A stretch of DNA of 64,000 bases from Brachionus plicatilis (lineage: Eukaryota; Rotifera; Eurotatoria; Ploima; Brachionidae). The notes under the pieces are model-generated. The model was not told the DNA's origin. It saw nothing but the letters and a program-made list of their open reading frames with translations, and made no database searches. Shown piece after piece: positions 1 through 9,482 of the stretch. The translations under genes were made by a program, and so were the position numbers. Positions within the stretch are counted from its first letter, which is position 1; every line of letters starts with the position of its first letter. The stretch lies in NCBI GenBank assembly GCA_010279815.1, contig QEOQ01000122.1, positions 1,253,264-1,317,263 of the forward strand. Reading direction: 5' to 3'.

Positions 1-1409
1 ATGTTTAATATAATCAAATGTCAATGACTAACCTTTAAAAAAATTTTAAAATTATTGAAAATTTGTGTTTATTTTTACAAAGCTCATCACAATAGTTGAT
101 TATTTATTTTTAAATAGTGAGCAATTTGTTGGATTTAACATAATTGTGTAGAAAAAAAACAAAATTTGTTTCATTTTGTTTTATCTGAAGAAAAGGCTTT
201 GTACCATGAGGGCATAATAATTTTTTCTTTTTTATATTTTTAAATTAATATCTTCGTCATTAGATTGCATTTGATTATCATCTATCAAATTTTATACCTT
301 ATGCTTATTTAAACCTAAACTTTTAAAGGCGTAATTTTTGTAAAATTGTGTAATCACGTTTTTATCGTTTTATCTTGATTTTGTGATTATATTTTTTTAG
401 ATTGAAGAGTCTCATCGTCATCCGTTCTTCGTTTTTATTAATCGTCGTCAGTATTTTTAAAATTCATTGGTAAATAAATAAAAATAATTTAAAATAGCAT
501 TTTTAGTCATTTTATTTTACATATATGATCATTTGAAAATATTTTTTAAAATAAAATAAATAATAAATAAATTTAAAATAAATAATTATTTGAATATAAA
601 ATTTATATTTGTCTCAAACCTTTGAAATATTTTTATAAAATTGCTGTCAAATTTCTAAAATAGGCAACGATTTTAAACAACAGTAGTTTTAATATTTAAA
701 TAAAAAACTTTTAATTACTGAATTTTAACTCGAATTTCTTGTCGAATACAGATTTGTTGAAATTAGGTACTAAGAACAGATCAAAATAATCAAATATTTT
801 GTATTATATAAAATATTCTTTTTACTTAAAGACATTTTTAAATTGTTAAATTATCTTGTCCTTTTTTCTTCCTCTGAATTTTACTCTCCTAAAATAATAA
901 TGTTTAAGGTTAATAGAGAAAATAGTTAAATATAGCTTTTAAAATTTTCAAGAATTAGAAAATTTAATAAAATTTTTTTTTATTGTAATTTGAGTTTTAC
1001 CATATCCCAAGCTTGCTAGAATTACTATTATTCCTGAAATTACCCAATGGTGAACAGAAGTTTATCTTTTAAATATTACTTTATCAATTAAGGAACATAC
1101 AATTAAAATTATTTTTAAAATAAAATGATAAAAATCTATTAAATTAAAAAATAATTAGAGAAAAAAATAATAAATAATACTGTATTGAAGCCTTGTTATT
1201 ATTTGCTTAATAAATTAATTGATTTAAAATTATATTCATAGATAGAATAGATTTTCATAGTTTTCAAACAGCAATTATATTTATTAATTTGTTTTGAATG
1301 TTTTTTCTTTAAAAAAAAACTGATTAGGTATTATTTTTCTCATTTGATCGTATGATTAGTGGGAAATACTTTTTGAAAAAAAATACCATCTGTTTGCTAC
1401 AATTTCCAT
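1..1409. other. Intergenic AT-rich sequence
   Basis: Very A/T-rich DNA upstream of the secreted-protein gene. I see no open frame with convincing codon content, no tRNA and no recognisable transposon. Confidence 0.6.
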
Positions 1410-1417
1410 TATAAATA
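1410..1417 (+). promoter_or_regulatory. TATA box of the small secreted-protein gene
   Basis: TATAAATA lies 46-53 bases before the ATG at 1463. This would place transcription start near 1440 and leave a 5' leader of about 20 bases. The TATA-to-ATG spacing resembles that of the thaumatin gene (18750-18757) and of the relic at 58195. Confidence 0.5.
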
Positions 1418-1462
1418 AATTGAGATCACATTTTTAAATCTCAAAATATTGAAAAAATTAAA

Positions 1463-2426
1463 ATGAAGACTTTTATTTTGTGCTTATCAATTTTTGCTTT
1501 GACATTTAGTCCTTCTAATGCCTTTTTATCTGGCATTGTCGACAGCATATCTGGATCAGTGAATAACGCCGTCGACTCTATTTCAAACACAATCAATACT
1601 GCTTTACTTGCTGGAGAATTTTTATGGGACAATGCTCTTCAACCATCTCTTCAAGTTTTGCAAGAAAGTATCTACTGAAATTTTTTTTAGAACAATTTTC
1701 ATTTAAAATTCCTAGACGGTGCCAACTTTATTGACAACTATTTTGGAAATATTTTGAACGCTATAGGTAAAAGAAATGTTGATGCATTGAATGTTAAATC
1801 ACAAAGAGATTTTATGCTTAGACAATATTCGGTACTATTTTTTACAATAAAACTTTTTCAATATTGATACTTTTGGTCCAGACACAAGTTAGCACATTTG
1901 TTTCCAAACTTAAAGATCTGTTCCTCAAGTTTTTGAAAAATGCTAAAAATACACTTGTATCATCTTTACCAGTAAGTTTAAATTTTTTTTCAAATACAGT
2001 AAAATAAATATTTAAAAAGAGTATAATTGCTGGTGAAACAACTGTCAGAGAAGTGTTGGTTGATTTGATCAAACAAGCCAAAGCTAAAATTGTCCAATTA
2101 GTACAACAAGCAGTATCAAATTTGACTGCTTCAGTAAATTAAAATAAAAGTTTTTTATTTAATTTTTTAATTCATATTTTATATTTTCTAGTCAAGATCA
2201 TTTGGAATGGAAAATCTTGCCAGTGAACTTGGAAACGTAAGTTTTCTTGTAAAATCGAGGTGCTGTTTGTCCAAAAAAAAAATTTTTATTATTCAAATGG
2301 CATTTCGGTGTGAATTCTTTAGTGTTCTAATATTAAACCAAAAAGATTATCAGTCAAATGGGAGATTTGCTGTTGAATCAATTCAACCAAGCCATTTCAT
2401 CACTATTGGGACAAATTCAAAATTAA
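1463..2426 (+). CDS. Small secreted helical protein, six exons, unknown family
   Basis: I do not recognise the family. Six exons join with continuous frame and GT-AG introns: 1463-1667, 1716-1831, 1882-1971, 2020-2133, 2192-2236, 2346-2426, ending at TAA; the product is 216 aa. Introns are 48-109 bp. Residues 1-20 form a typical signal peptide (MKTFILCLSIFALTFSPSNA). The rest has no cysteine, is rich in N, S, Q, L, I and V, and shows repeated amphipathic spacing (VDSIS, VSKLKDLFLKFLKN, LIKQAKAKIVQLVQQAV), suggesting several helices, perhaps lipid-binding or bundle-forming. There is one KR pair (GKRNV, exon 2) that could be a processing site. The first exon read alone runs into a false stop just past its donor. 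The chain of clean exon joins makes the structure strong; the function is open. Confidence 0.8.
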
Positions 2427-4406
2427 ATAAAATAAAAAACATTATTAAATCTAAAAATTATTTTGTTTATTTAGAATTTATTAAAATTTACCTGAATTTT
2501 AAAAAGAAAATTTCTAAAATTTTCATTATGCTGGTGTCTACTTTTGATTAATACATTTTTAATACATCAAAAAATTGATATTATTTATTAATCAGAATAT
2601 TTATTTTTTGACATTTAAAAAAAATGAATCACCTTTTATGTCTCTATACCAACATGATAAATAAATAAATTTTTTAGATGCAGAGGTTATTTTAAAAAAA
2701 GTTACTGTTGTTATTAAATAACTTCCATGTCATAAAATCAGTTCTCTTAATTATAACCATATTTTTAAAAAGATTAATAAAATAACAAAAAAAATTGATG
2801 ACCATATAATTTTTTTTTACTTTACTATAACCCTAACCAATTCAAATCAAAGTATTATCAGGATAAAAATTGATGCTTTAGAATTTAAAAGCAACTCAAA
2901 AAAAGCTTGAAAATTTTATTTTTACACCTCAACCAAAATGTCCTTTATCAGATTGAGAACAAACCGCACTTCAATATAATTTTATTTTTTTAATGAAAAA
3001 ATTAAGAATGTAGACTAAATTTTCAAATATTTTTTTTTAACACTAGCCTATGTAAAAAAGACTGTATTTTCTAAATCTGAAGGTGAGTTTTTAGCAAAAT
3101 CTATTATTAAAGGAATTTCCCTTAAAAATTTGATTAAAAAATAATAATTTATTTATTAAGACTTTCAAGAAGACAGATAGGATACACCAATACTGCGTAG
3201 TAGATAACGTGGGCTGGGATAAAGCCTCTAGATTTAAGACTTATTGGGGTCTGTAGGTTAAGTGAAACAACAGCTTTAATTAAAAGCATGACTGAAAAAT
3301 TATTATGGTCAGATACAAAAACCGCTAAAGACGTTATTTTTTAAAATATAAAAGTTTTAAAATTAATCTCAAAATGATAAAAAACAATTTATATAATTAT
3401 TTTAGATAAGACTAAGAGAAAGAAATTGAAAAAATCGACGGCTAATAAAAAGGGCATAAAAGTGTATATTTTGAATATCTGATATATTGATATATATTAA
3501 AATCATTTTATTTTGTAGTCCTACAAAAAAATAATTTGGAAAAGGAATCAAGACAATTAAATAAAAATTTTCCAAAAAAAATCAATAATTTTAAAGTGAA
3601 TAAAATAAATATTTATATATCTAATATGTGATTGGACAAAAAAGTATGGTTTTCTTAAAACCTAATTTGTGATCATTTAAATATCTGTTATAACATAATT
3701 AGATTTAAAAAAAATTAAGTGATCATAGAAAATATATTTAAAGCAATTAATCTTCTAATCAAAATAAAAGTTGATTCGATAATTCACAAATAAGACAAAT
3801 ATTAAAGTAAATTTTAACGGGTGTAGAATAAAAAATGGCACAAAAGTTGAGTTTAATTTGCTATACGGGTGAATAAGACCACTAACCCATTTTTTTCAAA
3901 ATTTAAAACCAGACTGATACTAGCTTTAAAATAAATAAAAATTAAATCATAAAGTTGAATTTTCGATAAGTTGTTAGTAAAAAATCTATGAAACCATCAA
4001 ATAATTGTAGAAAAGTTAAGGTTTTTTCATGAGTAGAAAAATAATTGAATTAAAGTATTTATTGAACATGTTAAAACAGACAATTAAAAAAAATTTTTAA
4101 GGATAATCCTTGATAAGTAAAAAGCTAAATTGATTAATTGATTGTAACTAATCATGTACAGGCGTGTTTATTTACCAATTAAAACTTTGATTCCTTTTTT
4201 AAAACATTCATCAACAAAAATATAATTAAATGCTAAATATGTCCGCAAAATCTTCATATTATGGTTGTCGACTGGTAAAAAATATGCCAAAGGTTTCGAA
4301 TCAAGAAAAAACGAATACCCAACTCCATTTTGTAATTCCTACCTAACTTTTTCTTCTTTTTTTCCTGAACCATAAAATATTTAAAACATGTATTCTTTAG
4401 CTAGTC
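2427..4406. other. Intergenic AT-rich sequence
   Basis: No supported gene. A slightly less A/T-rich stretch at about 3160-3330 has short open pieces but no recognisable protein. The rest is homopolymer-rich filler. Confidence 0.5.
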
Positions 4407-4484
4407 TAACAGTGTATAAATAGCCTGGTATCAAAGAAATTATTCAGTCAGATTTTCAATTTAAATAAAAAATTTATTTTAGAA
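4407..4484 (+). repeat. 78-bp direct repeat, copy 1, with TATA/Inr core promoter
   Basis: Copy 1 of a 78-bp sequence repeated at 5030-5107 with a single visible mismatch (T versus G at the seventh base). It contains TATAAATA at 4415-4422 and an arthropod-style initiator TCAGT at 4444-4448. The initiator A lies 31 bases after the first T of the TATA box, which is canonical spacing. No open frame follows directly. Confidence 0.75.
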
Positions 4485-4534
4485 AATTTCGAAACAAAAA
4501 GTAAACAAAAAACAGTTCAAAGTAAAAAAAAAAT

Positions 4535-5008
4535 AAAGAATCATTGTTATTAACTCTGCCCACATGGCCGGTCCCAAGCCCGGGTGAAAAAAGAGGAGGG
4601 GTGATGATGACGCAGGTGCGTAGAGGCCGGGATGAGGAGGCTTGCAAGCTAGAGCTGATGATAGTCTGTTGGGTCCAAAAAGCCTTAGTGAAAAAAGTAA
4701 AGTGTCTTTAGTTTGGATAAGCTTGTATCCAGATATAGATACGCTTGGTTTGTGGTTCCAAGCTAGTCTAAATAGTTGCCGAGTTCGCAGCCATTAAGTG
4801 CTCGGATGAGTGGCGCTGTTTATGATGAACGTCCCATATGTAACTTTGGCTGCTGACTGTTGAGTTGCAATCATACCGTTGCCGGTCCCAAGTCCGGATG
4901 AAAAAATGAGAGGGGAAGGACTAACAGTGTGACTTGACAGATAAACACACGAGAAAAAGTTTATTAAATATTTATTTTGAAAAAAAAAAGATTCGTCTCA
5001 GACTCTTT
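4535..5008 (+). mobile_element. Short dispersed repeat related to RTE retrotransposon 3' ends, copy 1
   Basis: A 474-bp non-coding unit with a near-identical inverted copy at 41451-41923. It contains two same-orientation copies of a motif of the form CCGGTCCCAAG[C/T]CCGG followed by a purine-rich run, at about 4568 and 4882. That motif is characteristic of the 3' UTRs of RTE/BovB-type LINEs (family knowledge). It is much less A/T-rich than the surroundings. It is probably a non-autonomous, LINE-mobilised element. Confidence 0.6.
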
Positions 5009-5029
5009 CAAAATTAATTTAGTTTTTTT

Positions 5030-5107
5030 TAACAGGGTATAAATAGCCTGGTATCAAAGAAATTATTCAGTCAGATTTTCAATTTAAATAAAAAATTTAT
5101 TTTAGAA
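5030..5107 (+). repeat. 78-bp direct repeat, copy 2, with TATA/Inr core promoter
   Basis: Copy 2 of the repeat at 4407-4484. TATAAATA is at 5038-5045 and the initiator A at 5069, again 31 bases apart. The two copies bracket the RTE-related repeat. The arrangement fits either a long target duplication or a segmental duplication of a promoter. Confidence 0.75.
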
Positions 5108-5564
5108 CAATATATTTTCTAATAGAAATATAGTCCTTATTCAATGATCATTTTTCTTGATTTTTTTATTTTGGATGCCAATTTTACAAATTAATATTAA
5201 TTAAAGAATGCTTTATTGGGCATGTAAGTGCTTGAAAATGATTTACACCAAAAAAAAAAAAGCAGAGAAAAAAAGTATTTGAACATATCGTTTATGAATT
5301 TATCTTGTAAAATTTAAGACTTTGTAAAATAAAATAAATTGAAAGCAGAATTTATCGTATTTAATTGGAACCAAATATGAAAATAAAAAAAATTCTCATT
5401 TTTTTTAAATTAAATTTTTTGTTTGTAAAAGAAAAAATTTTCTCAGTTTTTAAATTTGATTTATTAATTTCTTCGTTTGCTATGCGAAGTATTAAATTAC
5501 AAAAAAAAAATTTTTTTCTAAATATTAACTATTTTTACATTGTAAGAAATATATTTTTAAATCC
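5108..5564. other. Intergenic AT-rich sequence
   Basis: Poly-A/poly-T tracts. An open frame on the plus strand here is low-complexity F/K/I/L and is not credible as a gene. Confidence 0.5.
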
Positions 5565-5765
5565 CTATTTTTGTCTAGCTTGCTGTCTGTTAAATTTTCT
5601 CTGAGCCCATGATTCTTTAAGCTCCTGGTCTCTTTCAATGGCCACTTTTGCTAAATAGGTAACGTGGTGAGTCTTCCTAGAAGATGATCCAAGATAGTCT
5701 TTAATAGACGGAGGCCTGTAATTCAACTTTAATAATTGCATTATTAAGAAAATTCTGGTAAATCT
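5565..5765 (-). CDS. Small basic protein exon, unknown; probably the last exon
   Basis: An open frame of good codon quality, closing with TAG at 5565-5567. It is preceded by a splice acceptor (TTTGCAG, so the exon starts at 5765); an in-frame ATG at 5741 would give 58 aa. The N-terminal part (RFTRIFLIMQLLKLNYRPP) is hydrophobic/basic like a mitochondrial presequence or single membrane anchor. The C-terminal part is charged and helical (AIERDQELKESWAQRKF). The density of R/K and the short length suggest a small mitochondrial protein (ribosomal or assembly factor), but I cannot name it. I found no clear upstream exon. Confidence 0.45.
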   Translation of the reverse strand, partial: RFTRIFLIMQLLKLNYRPPSIKDYLGSSSRKTHHVTYLAKVAIERDQELKESWAQRKFNRQQARQK

Positions 5766-5977
5766 CTGCAAATTATGAATTGTTTTAATTTTGTTAAATT
5801 AGTGCATTTTGCAGATATTTCACGTCATTACCAGACTTTGTGTATCGCACTTTGTTGATTTTATAGAATGAGTAAAAATTAATTGATCGGTATTTTTTAA
5901 GTATTTGATCAGTGTTTAATATATATATTTTAATTTTTAATGTTCATTTAAAGAAAATATTATTAAAAGAATAAAAT

Positions 5978-6900
5978 TTAATTTTTCAATAAAGCTTTCA
6001 TTGCCTTTTTTGGTCTTGATTTTTTACGTGTTTCGCCAATCGATGCATCATTTGCTGGTGGCGGTACTTTGACATATTTTAACCTGATAAATGATTGTAT
6101 ATGTACTGCATTATTGGATCTTCTTTCCAATTGACTGCCATATCATCTTTATTTGTTAGATTCAAGATCCAAATAGTGAAAGCCATCTTATTTAATTGAC
6201 TATTGAAAGTGTTCCAACGTATTTCTTTAACATTGCTGATTTCTTATTCATTAGCCTTTGTTTGTTTTCCAGCTGGTATGTTGTATTTAGTTGTAGTTTC
6301 TAAGACGCAAGAGGTTACTACTTTATTGCCTTTTGCCTAATGATAGCCATCAGTGCATTTTTTTAGTTCAATTGTTGTTGATTTAATGAATTGTTTGTCA
6401 TTATTTGCGTATTGATTTTGTCAACCTCCAGAGACATTGTTCCAAAAATCATGATAATGGCATTCGTTCTCTGAGTGTTTCTTCTTTCTTGAACACAAGA
6501 TTAGGGGGGACAGCGAAGTTGGCAGCAATTTTGTTCAAATAAAACAGTTATAAATTTTCAAAATAAATATTAGTTTAAAAAAATTTTAAACAACAATTAA
6601 TAAATTTTGTTAAAATTTAAAATATTCTAAAATTTAGTTAAGTTGTCATATTTTAATCGGTATTTAAACAATTTCAAATATATTGCTCTGCTCCAGATAA
6701 AAACTGCTCCCAGTGCATTATTTGGTCACCAATGAAATCTTTTTTCCCTTGCTAAGCCACTTATTGTTATACAAATTTCATTCTTTTTCATACGCATCAT
6801 TGGTGCTTGACAATTGAAGAGTGTCGAGATCACTTATTATTTCATCATAATATTCTTGGCTAGCTAGATGAAGACGTTTAGCAAAATTGCGACACATATA
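5978..6900 (-). pseudogene. Decayed transposase-like coding relic
   Basis: Minus-strand reading gives recognisable protein fragments interrupted by stops and frame changes. Near 6700-6900 there is a stretch of the form YMCRNFAKRLHLASQEYYDE, then a tryptophan-containing KWLSKGKKDF segment. Near 6430-6480 comes CHYHDFWNN. The C-terminus is RKKSRPKKAMKALLKN with a proper TAA at 5978. A terminal [R/K]xRPKKA(x)KALL tail and W-rich spacing are typical of MULE-like and related transposases in invertebrates. Family assignment is inference; the decay is plain. Confidence 0.4.
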
Positions 6901-7669
6901 AGGTATTAATTACTGATCTATATATATAAAATACTGATCATTTAAATACAAGCCTAAAAAATCTAGGAAAAAAGTAACAAATTCTGGTCTTGTTTGTTAT
7001 CTTGTAACAAATATCGCCAAAACTCTAAATATTTTGAATTCTAAAGTTCACGAAATTCAAAACTTTAGTGCTATCTAAATTTTACATTTTTGACTCAAAA
7101 TTCGTAATAAAAGCCCTCGAAAACCCCAAAAAAAAATTTTTTACACCCAGGATTCCAAAAATAGCAAACCCTTTAAAAAGTTGTTGTTCTTTAAGACTCA
7201 AAATCTCAAAGATAAAACTTAAATATACTAAAAAAGTATATATATTCTGAAAGAGCATAAAATTCTCTACATGCTAATGTAATTTAGAAAAAAAAAGGGT
7301 GTGGCGGTTTTTGTCGGCTAAAAAAAGGAAAAAAATGTGTTTTTTCTGGCTTAAATCGTATCTTTTCCGAGGGATCAATTATGACCCGATTTTTTTTTTT
7401 TAAATGTAGACAAAATTCTGAACAAATCTAAGGTTTTACTTTTTTATTTTATTGCTTTATTTTTCTTAAAAAATCTCTTTAAATCATGTGATTTTTAACA
7501 AATTTGTCAAATTTGAATTCTTTTATTAGAATTTTTAGATTAAACTAAAGAATTCGATATTTTTAGGTGCTCAACTACTGTTTTTTTCGATTTTCCTGAA
7601 AAATATGCTTTTAGGACTTGACCGTATGTCGCACCATTATTGTAACCTACTAAACACCGCCAAAATCGT
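6901..7669. other. Intergenic, no gene seen
   Basis: A/T-rich with poly-A and poly-T tracts. A short open frame near 7068-7250 is low complexity and rejected. Confidence 0.5.
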
Positions 7670-7833
7670 TTAATTATTTTTTATTGAAAGCTCAGAACCC
7701 AAATACTTTTCTTTTGCTTCTGCTAAAAGCTTCATCATTCTTGGAAATGTCTGATTTGTTCTTGCTCTAATATGCTGTTTTAAATAACACCAAAGACCTT
7801 CTTTATGATTGAGCTCACAATGAAATTTATAGT
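7670..7833 (-). pseudogene. C-terminal relic of a DDE transposase
   Basis: A 54-codon open minus-strand stretch ends in TAA (7670-7672). It contains CELNHKEGLWCYLKQHIRAR followed by TFPRMMKLLAEAKEKY. The pattern xELNxxExxWxxLKxxxRxRxxxTFxxM is the conserved C-terminal DDE/D region of IS630/Tc1-like transposases (LNPIExxWxxxK), with P changed to H. The reading is cut off at 7833, where the GTCGAC-rich hAT-like end begins. Confidence 0.55.
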
Positions 7834-7955
7834 GTTGTGAGTCGACTCGACCAAAGTCGACTTTTTTTTCGACTAATCGACTATAATTTTCAGAAAATCG
7901 ACTTCTAGTCGACTAATAGCCTTAAAAATCGACTAAAGTCGACTAAGTCGAACAT
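7831..7955. repeat. GTCGAC-rich hAT-like terminal sequence
   Basis: Starts AGTGTTGTGAGTCGAC and carries at least six copies of GTCGAC or TCGACTA-type motifs on both strands within 125 bp. Subterminal arrays of a short motif behind a [C/T]AGxGTTG end are typical of hAT transposons. The matching right end was not found. Confidence 0.45.
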
Positions 7956-8290
7956 TTTTCTTATTAAAAATTTTCTTTTTTACAAAAACTATTTATTCAA
8001 TTATGTTTTAATTATGTATATATTTGAAAAAAATAAATTTTAAATTTTTCATAGTTCATAAAAAGTTCATATAAAACGGTCAAATATTTAACTAATAATT
8101 AACAACCTAATAGTGATATTTTTTGCTTTGAAGACATTTTAATTTTTATCAGTTTTTTTTTAAATGAAAATTAGAAACTAAAGTGCAATTATTAAAGAAA
8201 ATGAAACTAAGGACTAAGGGCAAAATAAATTTATCACGTGAATTATTTGTAATAACCCAAATTTAATGTCATATTAAATTTGAGTTAAAA

Positions 8291-8365
8291 AACAGTTACA
8301 ATATTATTTTCAACAGTTACGATATTATTTTCAACAGTTACGATATTATTTTCAACAGTTACAAT
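8291..8365. repeat. 21-bp minisatellite, about 3.6 copies
   Basis: Unit AACAGTTACGATATTATTTTC begins at 8291, 8312, 8333 and 8354 (partial). The first and last copies have A in place of G at the tenth base. Confidence 0.9.
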
Positions 8366-9482
8366 AGTAATTATTTTCTAGTCATAATTTTTCATATTTA
8401 AATGCTTGTTTTTCACTTATTAGTTTCAGTTTCCAATTTATTTCAAAAAAAGATTTATCCCTAAAAAGTTTCTTCTTTTATTGTTTGGTCTCTCAACAAA
8501 AGCATAGCGGGAGTTATTAAATTAATACTCGTCTATGTAAAAAAAGATAATAAACAATAACCACGTTTATTACATATTTTAATTATCAAAGAAAGTGTCT
8601 TTTCTTTTTCTTTTGAAGTCGAAATAGTTTCTTTTGAAGTTACAATTTTTCAATTTCATGAACTTTAAAAACTTTAAAAAAAAAATTTTTTTCTTTTTAG
8701 ATGTTAGTATTTTATTTTGGCATTTTTTTAAAATTTAATATTTAATAAATTTTTTGCAAAGTAAAGTAAAAAAAAATAAATAAATAAAATCACTCGGCTA
8801 GTTTGAGTTCAATGACGAACGACCAATCCAAAATCTAAAATTTTCGGGTATCAGGTCCCGGATGCGACCGTGAGTCGCCGAGCCCAAACACACACGCCGA
8901 GTGCACAAAAAAAAATCAAATTTTCCCTTTTTTTTTGTTGCTGTTGGCATCATTTTCAATAATTATTTTAAAAAAATAACAAAATAAATAAACAAAAAAA
9001 AATTGTAAATTAAATAAATAAATTTTTTTAATAAAACAACCACACATGACTTGTCGCTTATTGCACCATCACATCAACTCATTTTAATCATCTTGTGGTC
9101 ACACCACTCCTGGTTTACCCGTTTAACAAAATAACCCTTCATAATTGAGCATTCGCCATAATTCAATTCAAACAACCCTAATCTCTCTCTTTGTGTCCGA
9201 AAACCCTTTTTTTTTTTGCTTTTTTTTTTTTTTAAATTTTGCAACAATAAAAAAAAAACTAAAATAAAAATAAACTTTGCTTACAAAAATCGGTATATAA
9301 ATAAAATAAATAATAATATTTTTTTTTTGTAATTTTTCCAATTTTAACAAATTAAAAATATAATTGAAACGAAACAAAAAAAAAAGAAAAAGAATACTAA
9401 AGCTCTAATAAGACAAAATAGGAAACAAGTAAGTGGAGAAAAAGCAGCGACGGACATACATCAATAAAAGAGTGCAGGCCGT
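8366..9482. other. Intergenic; probable long 3' UTR of LARP4 at 8800-9482
   Basis: 8800-9180 is noticeably less A/T-rich than its neighbours but lacks an open frame. It lies directly downstream of the LARP4 stop codon on the minus strand, so it may be 3' UTR. Long poly-T/poly-A tracts occupy 9180-9400. Confidence 0.35.

Noticed and set aside
4640..4700. CTGATGA in the RTE-related repeat as a hammerhead ribozyme core
   Set aside because: The required downstream GAAA and closing stems could not be placed.
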